From Planktotalea arctica (GTDB taxonomy: Bacteria; Pseudomonadota; Alphaproteobacteria; Rhodobacterales; Rhodobacteraceae), in the NCBI RefSeq assembly GCF_002105285.1, contig NZ_MUHR01000011.1:124001-188000 (forward strand): DNA of 64,000 bases, read 5' to 3'. The notes beneath the pieces were generated by a model. That model searched no databases. It was not told the origin of the DNA and saw only the letters and a program-made list of their open reading frames with translations. Below are positions 46,008 to 54,805 of the stretch, piece by piece. The position numbers and the translations under genes are program-made. Every line of letters starts with the position of its first letter. The stretch's first letter is position 1.

Positions 46008-46937
46008 ATGGGCTTGCTGAACTTCAAGAAAAAACCCGCCTTGAGCGAGAAAACGACAAACGCCGAAGTAGAGGCCTTTCTGAAGGGCTACTCCATTGAG
46101 GTTATGCCGCGTACGGCGGAAAAAGTGGACGATTTCACCGCTTTGCTCCCCAAAGGCACGCGCGTCTACATCGCCCATATCGAGGGCACACCGATCGAGG
46201 AGATGGTCTCCACCGCCGCGCGCATCAAGCGCGAGGGCTATGATGTCATGCCACATTTCCCCGCACGCATCATCAAAGACGAGGCGATGCTTGCCGACTG
46301 GATCGCGCGCTACAGTGGCGAAGCGGACGTCAATCAGGCACTCCTGCTCGCAGGCGGCGTTGCCAAGCCTCACGGCGCTTTTGAAAGCTCCATGCAGCTG
46401 ATGGAAACCGGTCTCTTCGATAAGGCAGGTTTCAAACGCCTGCACGTCGCGGGCCACCCCGAGGGCAACAAGGACATCGACCCGAGCGGTTCAGATGCCA
46501 ACGTGATGGATGCCCTGCGCTGGAAGCAGTCCTTTAATGAACGCACAGACGCTGAAATGGCGCTCGCCACGCAGTTCGCCTTTGAAGCAAAGCCGATCAT
46601 CGCATGGGCGGACGCCATCAAGGAGGCAGGCATCGACATCCCGATCCATATCGGCATCGCAGGCCCTGCCAAGCTGCAAACGCTCATTAAATTCGCGATC
46701 GCTTGCGGCGTTGGCCCCTCGCTCAAAGTGCTGCAAAAGCGCGCGATGGATGTGACCAAGCTGTTGCTGCCCTACGAGCCGACGGATGTTCTGGCCGAAC
46801 TTGCTGCGCACAAGGCTGCAAATCCTGATTTCAACATCAGCCATGTCCACTTCTTTCCCCTTGGCGGCATCAAAACCAATGCCAACTGGGCCATTGAAAA
46901 CGGCGGCACCTCTGGCCGCCCCGCAAACGCATCTTAA
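46008..46937 (+). CDS. Methylenetetrahydrofolate reductase family protein
   Basis: Predicted flavin-dependent TIM-barrel enzyme of 309 residues producing 5-methyltetrahydrofolate. Landmarks are RVYIAHIEGTPIEEM, REGYDVMPHFPARI, LLLAGGVAKPHGAF, HVAGHPEGNKDI and IPIHIGIAGPAKL, followed by VHFFPLGGI. The sequence is divergent from enteric MetF but follows the same strand order. I chose the ATG at 46008, which has gggagag in the right place; a start at 45987 is the alternative. It is followed after 10 bases by the methyltransferase gene, so its product would feed that enzyme directly. Confidence 0.86.
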   Translation: MGLLNFKKKPALSEKTTNAEVEAFLKGYSIEVMPRTAEKVDDFTALLPKGTRVYIAHIEGTPIEEMVSTAARIKREGYDVMPHFPARIIKDEAMLADWIARYSGEADVNQALLLAGGVAKPHGAFESSMQLMETGLFDKAGFKRLHVAGHPEGNKDIDPSGSDANVMDALRWKQSFNERTDAEMALATQFAFEAKPIIAWADAIKEAGIDIPIHIGIAGPAKLQTLIKFAIACGVGPSLKVLQKRAMDVTKLLLPYEPTDVLAELAAHKAANPDFNISHVHFFPLGGIKTNANWAIENGGTSGRPANAS

Positions 46938-46947
46938 GGACTGACCT

Positions 46948-48027
46948 ATGACTCGCACGATTATCGAGAGCAAAACCAAAACCGCCATTATGGGCTTCGA
47001 TCAGCCCTTCTGCGTGATTGGGGAGCGGATCAATCCAACAGGGCGCAAAATCCTGAACGAAGAATTGGAGCGCGGTGATTTCAGCCGCGTAGAGGCCGAT
47101 GCCATTGCGCAGGTTGCCGCCGGCGCAAACATTCTTGATATTAACTCCGGTGCGGTGTTTTCGGGCCTGATGGCCAGCGATCCACGCTATGCGGACAACA
47201 ACTTTGTTGAGCCGACGCTGATGCGACAGTTGATCGAAGTTGTGCAGGCTGTCACCGATTGCCCTCTCTGCATCGACAGTTCCGTTCCCGGCGCTTTGGA
47301 AAGCGGCCTGGCCGCTGCTGAGGGTCGCCCATTGCTGAATTCTGTCACAGGCGAAGAAGAGCGGCTGGAACTGGTTCTGCCGCTTGTCAAGAAATACAAC
47401 GTGCCAGTCGTGGCGATTTCCAACGACGACACGGGCATTTCCGAAGACCCCGATGTGCGTTTCGCCGTCGCCAAGAAGATCGTGGAGCGCGCCGCAGATT
47501 TCGGTATTCCCGCGCATGATATCGTGGTCGATCCGCTAGTGATGCCGATCGGCGCGATGGGCACGGCTGGTTTGCAAGTGTTCACGCTGGTGCGACGCCT
47601 TCGCGAAGAATTGGGTGTGAACACGACCTGCGGTGCGTCCAACATTTCCTTTGGCCTGCCCAACCGTCACGGCATCAACAATGCGTTCCTGCCTATGGCG
47701 ATGGGCGCAGGCATGACCTCGGCGATTATGAACCCGGTTGCTTTGGCGACGGGCGTTACCAAGATTGCGGAGAAGCGCGCCGAAGTGGAAGCGGCGGGCA
47801 TCGTGATCCCCGAAGGTATGGATGACGAAGCGTTCTGCCGGATGTTCGGCATCGGCTCCACCAAGCCGCGCGCGGGCAAGGAAATGGAAGCGATCCGCGC
47901 GGCCAATTTCCTGACCAACAACGATGAGGGTGGCGGCGAGTGGATCAAAGCCAACAAAGTCGCGCCGAAAGCGGGACAAGAAGGGCGCGGGCGCGCCGCT
48001 CGCACAGGCGGGCGTCGTCGCGGTTAA
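46948..48027 (+). CDS. Methyltetrahydrofolate:corrinoid methyltransferase (pterin-binding domain)
   Basis: TIM-barrel protein of 359 residues equivalent to the folate-binding module of methionine synthase. FCVIGERINPTGRKILNEEL, AGANILDINSGAVF, PLCIDSSVPGALESGL and NSVTGEEERLEL are hallmark pterin-binding motifs, and TTCGASNISFGLPNRHGINN follows. The C-terminus is a basic Gly/Arg-rich tail. As no homocysteine- or B12-binding module is attached, it is probably one part of a split methionine synthase or related demethylation system with partners elsewhere in the genome. It ends in a strong terminator. Confidence 0.9.
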   Translation: MTRTIIESKTKTAIMGFDQPFCVIGERINPTGRKILNEELERGDFSRVEADAIAQVAAGANILDINSGAVFSGLMASDPRYADNNFVEPTLMRQLIEVVQAVTDCPLCIDSSVPGALESGLAAAEGRPLLNSVTGEEERLELVLPLVKKYNVPVVAISNDDTGISEDPDVRFAVAKKIVERAADFGIPAHDIVVDPLVMPIGAMGTAGLQVFTLVRRLREELGVNTTCGASNISFGLPNRHGINNAFLPMAMGAGMTSAIMNPVALATGVTKIAEKRAEVEAAGIVIPEGMDDEAFCRMFGIGSTKPRAGKEMEAIRAANFLTNNDEGGGEWIKANKVAPKAGQEGRGRAARTGGRRRG

Positions 48028-48050
48028 GTAAAAATTTACGAAAACATGTA

Positions 48051-48077
48051 AAACCCGTGTCCATGACACGGGTTTTT
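48051..48077 (+). terminator. Intrinsic terminator of the one-carbon operon
   Basis: AAACCCGTGT pairs perfectly with ACACGGGTTT across a five-base loop and is followed by T residues, 24 bases after the methyltransferase stop. Confidence 0.88.
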
Positions 48078-48134
48078 CGCATTTCCAGCCCTGCCCCTTG
48101 GCAGAATCAAATTTTCGGCACGAAGTCAGATATC

Positions 48135-48281
48135 GTGCGCCGCTCGATTTCCAGCGTCGAGCGTGAAATCGGACGCGAAGCCCTGGAACTGGAGGTACGC
48201 AAGCGCGGGTTTCATATGATAGAGGCCGCAGGGCAATTCATCATTATCTGCTCGCCTGATCCGCTGCGCGTGATCTGTTGA
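48135..48281 (+). CDS. Possible 48-residue protein
   Basis: A frame from GTG 48135 encodes VRRSISSVEREIGREALELE, a charged helical segment, then a hydrophobic end with GQFIIICSPDPLRVIC. Codon use has the GC-rich third positions of neighbouring genes, which supports coding. The same frame extends left to an ATG at 48063, but that codon sits in the terminator loop, so the GTG is more likely. The ribosome site is weak. I do not recognise the protein. It is followed immediately by the hairpin array. Confidence 0.4.
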   Translation: MRRSISSVEREIGREALELEVRKRGFHMIEAAGQFIIICSPDPLRVIC

Positions 48282-48391
48282 AATCCTTCTGCGAAGGATT
48301 TCAGCGTGAATTTTCTTCTTCTAAGAAAATCGAGAATTGCAAAACTCTTCGCAGAAGGGTTTTGTGTTGGGAATTCTTCGCAGAAGAATTT
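48280..48391. repeat. Array of four short inverted repeats
   Basis: Four hairpins lie in 112 bases: GAAATCCTT/AAGGATTTC (48280-48302), ATTTTCTT/AAGAAAAT (48310-48330), CAAAACTCTTC/GAAGGGTTTTG (48340-48364) and GAATTCTTC/GAAGAATTT (48371-48391). Loops 1, 3 and 4 share the TTCTGCGAA or TTCGCAGAA core, so they are related copies. They end six bases before the stop of the aglK gene. Confidence 0.8.
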
Positions 48392-48396
48392 CTGGA

Positions 48397-49485
48397 TCAC
48401 GCATAATAAAGCGATGTCCCATCCTTGAATACTTGCACTTTGCCCGGCTGCGCCGTCAGGCGTACGGTCTTGCCGCGAATGCCCTCATGAATACCCGGCA
48501 GTTTACCGATCACCGGATCGCCCCCCGCGCGCGGCTCGAAATACAAAAGCGTCACCTCCCCGAGGGCCTCCACGAAATCTACTTTTCCTTCAAAGACATA
48601 GCTCTCGCCCGCCTCCACCAGATCCTCCGGCCGCACGCCAATATTCACCGCCGCGCCCATATCGCCCGCGACGCTTGGCGCATCGGATATCGCCATGCCG
48701 CCGCCATCCAGTGCGACTTTGGTTTGCGTGCCCACATCCACAATCTTGCCCGGCAAAAGGTTCATCGCGGGCGAGCCGATGAACTGCGCCACGAACTCAT
48801 TCTCGGGGCGCTCGTAAAGCTGCAAAGGCGTGCCAACCTGTGCGATGCCTTTGTTGGCTAAAACCACAATACGGCTGGCCAGCGTCATCGCTTCGACCTG
48901 ATCGTGGGTAACGTAGATCATCGTGCTTTGCGGCATCTGTTCTTTCAGGCGCGCGATCTCGATCCGCGTCGCCACGCGCAAGGCCGCATCGAGGTTTGAG
49001 AGCGGCTCGTCAAACAGATAGACCTTGGGGTCGCGCACAATAGAGCGGCCAATCGCAACGCGCTGGCGTTGCCCGCCGGACAGCGCCTTGGGCAGGCGAT
49101 CCAGAAATTCCGTCAATTGCAGTTTGTCCGCAGCAGCGTTTACCGCAGCATCGATTTCCCCCGCGCTTTTCTTCGCCAGCTTCAACGCAAAGGCCATGTT
49201 GTCGCGCACGGTCATGTGTGGATAAAGCGCGTAGCTTTGGAACACCATCGCAATGCCGCGCTGGCTCGGGGGCACGTTGTTGACCACCTGCCCGTCGATT
49301 TCGAGCACCCCGCCAGTGATCTTTTCAAGGCCTGCGATCATGCGCAGCAAAGTGGATTTGCCGCAGCCCGAAGGACCAACGAAAACAATCAACTCGCCCG
49401 TCTTGATATCGAGGTCGATATCTTTGAGCACTTCGACCGCGCCGCCATATGTCTTTGCGACATCCCGTAGTTTCAGATCAGCCAT
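48397..49485 (-). CDS. aglK: Alpha-glucoside ABC transporter ATP-binding protein (UgpC/MalK type)
   Basis: Cytoplasmic ATPase subunit of 362 residues energising sugar import. The ABC domain has Walker A VGPSGCGKST, signature LSGGQRQRVAIGRSI, Walker B VYLFDEPLSNLDA and switch His in MIYVTHDQVEAM. Residues 240-362 form the MalK-like regulatory (TOBE/OB) domain (NIGVRPEDL). Start ATG 49485 follows a ggggac site. It is the last gene of the aglEFGAK operon and 14 bases from aglA. Confidence 0.94.
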   Translation of the reverse strand: MADLKLRDVAKTYGGAVEVLKDIDLDIKTGELIVFVGPSGCGKSTLLRMIAGLEKITGGVLEIDGQVVNNVPPSQRGIAMVFQSYALYPHMTVRDNMAFALKLAKKSAGEIDAAVNAAADKLQLTEFLDRLPKALSGGQRQRVAIGRSIVRDPKVYLFDEPLSNLDAALRVATRIEIARLKEQMPQSTMIYVTHDQVEAMTLASRIVVLANKGIAQVGTPLQLYERPENEFVAQFIGSPAMNLLPGKIVDVGTQTKVALDGGGMAISDAPSVAGDMGAAVNIGVRPEDLVEAGESYVFEGKVDFVEALGEVTLLYFEPRAGGDPVIGKLPGIHEGIRGKTVRLTAQPGKVQVFKDGTSLYYA

Positions 49486-49499
49486 ATCCCGTCCCCCAA

Positions 49500-51152
49500 T
49501 TACGCTATCGCGCGCAAGATCGCAGCGCCCCAAGGCGCCAGCAATACAGTGCCGTTTACCAGATCAGCGCCGTTAAGCACTGCGCCTGCATTCTCGAAAT
49601 CACCTTCGACATCAACGCGTTGCGCCGCGTCCGAGAGGTTCACCATACAGAGCAAAGTCTCGCCCTCGAATGTGCGCTCGAAGCGAACGACGTCGCCGAT
49701 TGCGCTCAGGCGGCCTTGGGCACCTTTGGCAAGGATCGGCATATCACGCCGATAGGCCAGCGCACGGCGATAAAAGTGCAGCATCGCGTCCGGATCGCTT
49801 TCCTGCTCCGCGACGGAGCGGTGTAAATGCTCGTGCACGACAGGCAACCAAGGCTTGCCCAGCGTGAAGCCGCCATAGGCATTCGAGGGTTCCCAGACCA
49901 TCGGTGTGCGGCAACCGTCGCGGCCTTTGAACTCGGGCCAGAACTCGATGCCATAGGGGTCCTGCAAGTCCTCAAAGGCGACATCGGCCTCGGGCAGTCC
50001 CAGTTCTTCGCCCTGATAAAGGCAAACCGAGCCGCGCAGCAACAAGAGCAGTGTCAGATAGGCTTGTTGCGCCGCGTCGCTCAGGTTCCAGCGCGTCGTG
50101 TGGCGGATGACATCGTGATTGGAGAGCGCCCAGCAAGCCCAGCCATCGGCGGCAACGCGATCAAAACGATCGAACACCTGCGCAATACGCGGCGCAGTGA
50201 GCGGCTCTTTCTCAAGGAACTCAAAGGCATAGCACATGTGCACGCCCTGATCGCCTTTGGTATACTCCCCCAAAAGCTCCAGTCCGAACTGCGCATCGCC
50301 CACTTCGCCCACGGCCGCAACACCGGGGTATTCATCAAGCACCGCGCGGTAGCGCGCGAGGAAGCCAAGGTTCTCAGGTTGGTTCTTGGAATGCACGTGG
50401 CGCTGGTGATTATAGGGGTTCACCGACGGCGCGATGGTACTGTTGCGCTCCTCGGGCGGTAGCGCGGGATTGTCGCGCAGCTGGGCGTCGGCGTAGTAAA
50501 AGTTGATCGTATCGAGGCGGAACCCATCAACCCCGCGCTCCAGCCAGAAGCGCGTCGCATCCAGCAGCGCATCCTGAACGTCCGTGTTGTGAAAGTTCAG
50601 ATCAGGCTGCGAGGTCAGAAAGTTGTGCAGGTAATATTGCTCGCGCCGTCCGTCCCATTGCCACGCAGAGCCACCAAAAATCGACAACCAGTTGTTCGGC
50701 GGCGTGCCATCGGGTTTGGGGTCGGCCCAGACGTACCAGTCGGATTTGGCATTGTCGCGCGACTGGCGGCTTTGGGAAAACCACGGGTGCTGATCGGAGG
50801 TATGCGAGAGCACCAGATCGATCATCACCTTAAGGCCCAAACCATGCGCTTTTTCGATCAGCGCATCAAAATCTCCGATCGTGCCAAACATCGGATCAAC
50901 ATCGCAGTAATCGCTGACATCATAGCCGAAATCCTTCATCGGCGAGCGAAAAAACGGCGAAATCCAGATCGCATCCGCGCCAAGCGAAGCGACATGATCA
51001 AGGCGTTGGGTGATGCCGGCAAGATCGCCCGTGCCATTGCCGGTACTGTCTTGAAAGCTGCGCGGGTAAATCTGGTAGATCACGGCACCGCGCCACCAAT
51101 CAGTGTCTTTAGCGCGCTCGGAGATGTGTAGGGTTTGTGTCATAGCGTTCAT
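49500..51152 (-). CDS. aglA: Alpha-glucosidase, glycoside hydrolase family 13
   Basis: Cytoplasmic hydrolase of 550 residues cleaving imported alpha-glucosides such as maltose, sucrose, trehalose or isomaltose-type sugars. The (beta/alpha)8 barrel motifs are all visible: IDLVLSHTSDQH, catalytic nucleophile Asp in GFRLDTINFY, acid/base Glu in AAVGEVGD, and the third Asp in WALSNHDVIRH. The start is either 51152 or the ATG nine bases later; neither has a strong ribosome site. It lies between aglG and aglK in the operon. Exact linkage specificity is not readable. Confidence 0.94.
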   Translation of the reverse strand: MNAMTQTLHISERAKDTDWWRGAVIYQIYPRSFQDSTGNGTGDLAGITQRLDHVASLGADAIWISPFFRSPMKDFGYDVSDYCDVDPMFGTIGDFDALIEKAHGLGLKVMIDLVLSHTSDQHPWFSQSRQSRDNAKSDWYVWADPKPDGTPPNNWLSIFGGSAWQWDGRREQYYLHNFLTSQPDLNFHNTDVQDALLDATRFWLERGVDGFRLDTINFYYADAQLRDNPALPPEERNSTIAPSVNPYNHQRHVHSKNQPENLGFLARYRAVLDEYPGVAAVGEVGDAQFGLELLGEYTKGDQGVHMCYAFEFLEKEPLTAPRIAQVFDRFDRVAADGWACWALSNHDVIRHTTRWNLSDAAQQAYLTLLLLLRGSVCLYQGEELGLPEADVAFEDLQDPYGIEFWPEFKGRDGCRTPMVWEPSNAYGGFTLGKPWLPVVHEHLHRSVAEQESDPDAMLHFYRRALAYRRDMPILAKGAQGRLSAIGDVVRFERTFEGETLLCMVNLSDAAQRVDVEGDFENAGAVLNGADLVNGTVLLAPWGAAILRAIA

Positions 51153-51175
51153 TTATGTCAAATTGTCCTAAGAGG

Positions 51176-52324
51176 TTACTTTACAGAGCCGGCCAGAAGG
51201 CCGCGCACCAGATATTTTTGCATCGCGAAAAAGACCAGCAGCGGCACCGAGATCGACACGAAGGCCGAGGTGGCTAGAATTTCCCAATTACCGCCACGCG
51301 TACCTAACAGCTCGACAATCTGTTTCGTCATCACCGTGGTCTCGCCCGTCGCATCAATCAGGAATACAAGGCTGACCAGAAGGTCGTTCCAGGTCCACAG
51401 GAACTGGAAGATCGCGAAACTGGCGAGCGCGGGAAAGCTCAGCGGCAGAATGATCTTGGTGAATATCTGGAATTCCGTCGCCCCGTCCACGCGGGCATTT
51501 TCGATGATATCGCGCGGCAATCCAACCATGTAGTTCCGCAATAAATAGATCGCCAGCGGCAGGCCAAAGCCGGTATGGGCAAGCCAGACGCCAATATACC
51601 CCTTGCCGATGCCAATCCCCAAATGCAGACGCAGCAGCGGGATCAGCGCCAATTGCAAAGGCACCACCAGAAGCGCCACGACAAAGGCGATCAAAAGTGC
51701 GCGGCCCGGAAAGTCCATCCAGGCCAGCGCATAGGCGGCAAAGGCGGCGATCAGGATCGGAATTACCGTTGCGGGGATAGTGACGGTCAGCGTGTTGAAG
51801 AAGGCTTTGGACAGGTTGTCGGTCGCATCGCCCGAGATCAGAACAGTGCGATAATTGTCCAGCGTGAATTCTGGCGGCGTCGTCGCCGTCACAAAAATGC
51901 GCGCGCCGCGATTGCCCTCGAAGGGCACCGGGTTTTGCATGCGGTAGCTGCCATCGGCTTGCACCGTCACCGTGCCGCCGCGGCGCAGCTCGGCGGTATC
52001 GCCAGCGGTGAAACTGTCAATCTCGCGGCTGGAAATCCCCCAAACGCTGATCACTGCGTCTTTGCCTTCCTCGAACAGATTGCCCTCGATCACGTAAAGC
52101 CCGTCCACCTCGTTTTGGGTTTCGGGCGCGTTGGCGCGCAGGGTCAGGTTCTGCTCGGAGGGGAACATCGCCTTCCACCAACCGGAGGTGGCGATTTGAT
52201 CGGATGTTCGAAATGACGACACCAAAAGCCCCACCGTCGGGAACAGCCAGAGCGCGACAAGCGCAACGACCGACAAATGCACCGCCCATGTCAGGGATGA
52301 TTTCGTACCAGCAATGTTATCCAT
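51176..52324 (-). CDS. aglG: Alpha-glucoside ABC transporter permease AglG
   Basis: Inner-membrane permease of 382 residues, MalG-like. After the first helix (about 17-40) comes a long periplasmic insert (about 45-170) characteristic of AglG proteins, then five helices. The coupling motif is IENARVDGATEFQIFTKIIL, which docks on AglK. The ATG at 52324 shares one base with the aglF stop and has aaggag upstream, so it is translationally coupled. Confidence 0.94.
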   Translation of the reverse strand: MDNIAGTKSSLTWAVHLSVVALVALWLFPTVGLLVSSFRTSDQIATSGWWKAMFPSEQNLTLRANAPETQNEVDGLYVIEGNLFEEGKDAVISVWGISSREIDSFTAGDTAELRRGGTVTVQADGSYRMQNPVPFEGNRGARIFVTATTPPEFTLDNYRTVLISGDATDNLSKAFFNTLTVTIPATVIPILIAAFAAYALAWMDFPGRALLIAFVVALLVVPLQLALIPLLRLHLGIGIGKGYIGVWLAHTGFGLPLAIYLLRNYMVGLPRDIIENARVDGATEFQIFTKIILPLSFPALASFAIFQFLWTWNDLLVSLVFLIDATGETTVMTKQIVELLGTRGGNWEILATSAFVSISVPLLVFFAMQKYLVRGLLAGSVK

Positions 52325-53343
52325 TACTTCATCTCCTTGCGGGCATTGTAGACATTCCAGATCAGGATCGGCGTCACCAGAAGCATGATCACCATGGCAC
52401 TCGCAGAACCGACGCCCCAATCATTGGCGCGGAACAGCTTGTCGTACATGTAGTTGGCCAGAACCTGCGTTTCCCATTGCCCGTTGGTCATGGCGAAGAC
52501 GATGTCGAAGACCTTGAGCACAACAATGGTGATGGTGGTCCAGACGACCACGATGGTGCCCATAATTTGCGGCACTTTGATCTTGAAGAATATCTGGAAC
52601 GGATTGGCCCCATCCACGATCGCAGCTTCGATGGTTTCTTCTGGAATACCGCGCAGGGCGGCCGACAGGATCACCATAGCGAAACCCGTCTGGATCCAGA
52701 TTAGGACCGCCATCAACATGAAGCTGTTCCAGAACGGCACGGTTAGCCATTGCTGCGGCTCGTTACCCGAAAGCGTCACGTAGATTGCGTTCATGATGCC
52801 GATCTGTTCGGTCCCGGGGGGGCGCGCGTCATAGACCAGCTTCCAGATCACCGCCGCGCCGACGAAAGAGATCGCCATGGGCATGAAAATCAACGACTTG
52901 GCAATGCTGCCCCATCTGATCCGGTCGGTCAGCTGCGCCGCCAAAAGGCCAAACGCGGTGGACAGCGCAGGCACAACGATCAGCCAGAGCATGTTGTTGC
53001 GCATCGCTTCCCAGAACTTCGGTTCGCCCATCATCTGTGCGTAATTGGCGAGGCCCACGAAATCATAGGTGGTAGAGCCATCGGGCTGTGTCACGCGCTC
53101 TGTCAATGACAGGCGGATCGTCTCAATCACCGGATAGGCAAGGTAGAGACAAAGCGCGAAAAGCGCGGGAAACAGGAATAGCCAAGGGCGCACAAGGTTC
53201 GCGCGATTGATGTTGCGCCCTGCCTTGGGCCCGCTTGGCGGATAAATGAATTTGTCCAGAACGACATTGGAGAGCCAAAAGTAACCGATACAGCCACCCA
53301 CGCCCATAAAGATGGTCACAAGACCCAAAAGTGCCGGATGCAA
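52324..53343 (-). CDS. aglF: Alpha-glucoside ABC transporter permease AglF
   Basis: Inner-membrane permease of 339 residues, MalF-like, with an extra N-terminal helix (ALLGLVTIFMGVGGCIGYFW) and the coupling motif IEAAIVDGANPFQIFFKIKV. I chose the TTG at 53343 because gggagag sits at the right distance and the protein then begins (M)HPALLGL, as in related AglF proteins; an upstream ATG at 53382 overlaps the inter-gene hairpin. It forms the membrane pore with AglG. Confidence 0.92.
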   Translation of the reverse strand: MHPALLGLVTIFMGVGGCIGYFWLSNVVLDKFIYPPSGPKAGRNINRANLVRPWLFLFPALFALCLYLAYPVIETIRLSLTERVTQPDGSTTYDFVGLANYAQMMGEPKFWEAMRNNMLWLIVVPALSTAFGLLAAQLTDRIRWGSIAKSLIFMPMAISFVGAAVIWKLVYDARPPGTEQIGIMNAIYVTLSGNEPQQWLTVPFWNSFMLMAVLIWIQTGFAMVILSAALRGIPEETIEAAIVDGANPFQIFFKIKVPQIMGTIVVVWTTITIVVLKVFDIVFAMTNGQWETQVLANYMYDKLFRANDWGVGSASAMVIMLLVTPILIWNVYNARKEMK

Positions 53344-53367
53344 TGTCTCTCTCCCCAGAAGAAATGC

Positions 53368-53397
53368 GATCCGCCCGCACAAAACGGCGGGCGGATC
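53368..53397 (-). promoter_or_regulatory. Strong hairpin between aglE and aglF
   Basis: GATCCGCCCG pairs perfectly with CGGGCGGATC (10 bp, 10-base loop) in the 69-base gap between aglE and aglF, with no U tract. Such structures after binding-protein genes stabilise the upstream mRNA and lower expression of the permease genes; that role is inferred. Confidence 0.7.
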
Positions 53398-53412
53398 ATT
53401 GACGTCAGGTCG

Positions 53413-54696
53413 TTACTTCAAACCATCCCAGGACTGCTGGATCGCGCTGGCCACTTCGCCCGCATCCTTGCCACCTGCGTAATCCACCATGCCAGTCCAG
53501 AACGAACCCGCACCAACGCCGCCGGGCATCAGATCGGATGCGTCAAAGCGGAAAGTTGTCGCGCCAAGCAGGATGTCATTCATCTTTGCCGTCGGCTCGT
53601 CAGAGAACTTGGCGCGGTCCACGCCTTTGTGCGGCGTCAGGAAACCACCCAGCGCCATCCATGCTTCATGCGCTTCGGGTGTTTTGAGATATTCCACCAG
53701 CGCATGTGCGCCCGCGCTCTCATTGGTGATAGCCCAGAGCGTGCCAGCCCCCAAAACCGGCGCGCCAAGGTCTTTATCCGCATAGGCCGGGAAGTAGAAG
53801 AAGTCAGCATCAGCGCCCACTTCTGTCCCCTCGGGGAAGAACGCTGGAATGAAGCTGGCTTGACGGTGCATGTAGCACTGGGGCGGGCTTGCAAAAAGAC
53901 CCTTGGGGCTATCGCGGAAATCAGTCGAGGCAACTGCGCCTGCGCCGCCGGCGACATAGTCATCGTTACGGGCAAATGCGCCGAATTCCTCGATGGCCGC
54001 AATCACCTTGGGATCGTCGAACTTCATCTCATTAGAGACCCATGCGTCATAATCTGCAGGGCTTTGCGTGCGCAGCATCATGTCCTCGACCCAGTCGGTC
54101 GCAGGCCAGCCTGTTGCGCCGCCCGATCCCAGACCGATGCACCAAGGCGTGCCGCCATCTGCGACGATCTGATCGCTAAGCGCTTTCAGCTCTTCCATCG
54201 TGGAGGGGATATCATAGCCCGCATCCTCGAAATTCTCGGGGCTGTACCAGACCAGCGATTTCACATCGACCTTGTAGAAGAAGCCATAAAGGCTGTCGCT
54301 GCCGTCCGCGCCCGCATAGGTGCCCAGATCGACCCAGGACTGGCCCGCCGCGTAATTGTCACGCACCCAGGCGTCCGTGCCGTCCTTGAGCGGCGTCAGA
54401 AAGCCGCGCGCTGCCATGTCCGACGCAAGCCCCGGCTGCGGAAAAACCGCAACATTGGGCGCTGATCCGGCTTCGGCATCGACCATGATCTGCTGCTCGA
54501 AACTGTCGGAGCCTACGTAGCGCACATCTGCGCCGGTCTTGGCCGCAAAGCCTGCCAAAACCTTTTCAACAGTTTCCTGATCCGGCCCAAGCCAAGGACC
54601 AAAGACGGTGACTTGCTCACCCGCCAAATCTTGCGCATGGCCAAGGCCTGCGGTGAGTGCGAACACGGCCGTGCCTGCGCAGAGGAATTTTTTCAT
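53413..54696 (-). CDS. aglE: Alpha-glucoside-binding periplasmic protein AglE
   Basis: Periplasmic solute-binding protein of 427 residues delivering alpha-glucosides to AglFGK. The signal peptide KKFLCAGTAVFALTAGLGHA ends before QDLAGEQVTV. EQQIMVDAEAGSAPNVAVFP and GALARS-free binding-lobe features such as GSGGATGWPATDWVEDMML and FASPPQCYMHRQASFIPAF are typical of AglE. The ATG at 54696 follows gggagaac. It is the first gene of the operon, read away from aglR, with an AglR-type palindrome about 100 bases upstream. Confidence 0.94.
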   Translation of the reverse strand: MKKFLCAGTAVFALTAGLGHAQDLAGEQVTVFGPWLGPDQETVEKVLAGFAAKTGADVRYVGSDSFEQQIMVDAEAGSAPNVAVFPQPGLASDMAARGFLTPLKDGTDAWVRDNYAAGQSWVDLGTYAGADGSDSLYGFFYKVDVKSLVWYSPENFEDAGYDIPSTMEELKALSDQIVADGGTPWCIGLGSGGATGWPATDWVEDMMLRTQSPADYDAWVSNEMKFDDPKVIAAIEEFGAFARNDDYVAGGAGAVASTDFRDSPKGLFASPPQCYMHRQASFIPAFFPEGTEVGADADFFYFPAYADKDLGAPVLGAGTLWAITNESAGAHALVEYLKTPEAHEAWMALGGFLTPHKGVDRAKFSDEPTAKMNDILLGATTFRFDASDLMPGGVGAGSFWTGMVDYAGGKDAGEVASAIQQSWDGLK

Positions 54697-54793
54697 GAAT
54701 GTTCTCCCAAACTTTAGGCCCGCGAAACTCTGCGGGCACCTCCCGATCATCTTTCAATTTGCGCTGCGATTCCATTTCACTTGACAGATTAAC

Positions 54794-54805
54794 CAAAGCG
54801 CTTTG
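54794..54805. promoter_or_regulatory. Candidate AglR operator O1 (aglE side)
   Basis: CAAAGCGCTTTG is a perfect 12-bp palindrome with the central CG expected of LacI-family operators, 98 bases upstream of aglE. The same core recurs upstream of aglR. Confidence 0.7.

Noticed and set aside
48063-48134. Longer version of the 48-residue frame starting at the ATG 48063
   Set aside because: That ATG lies in the loop of the strong terminator at 48051-48077, so translation from it is unlikely.
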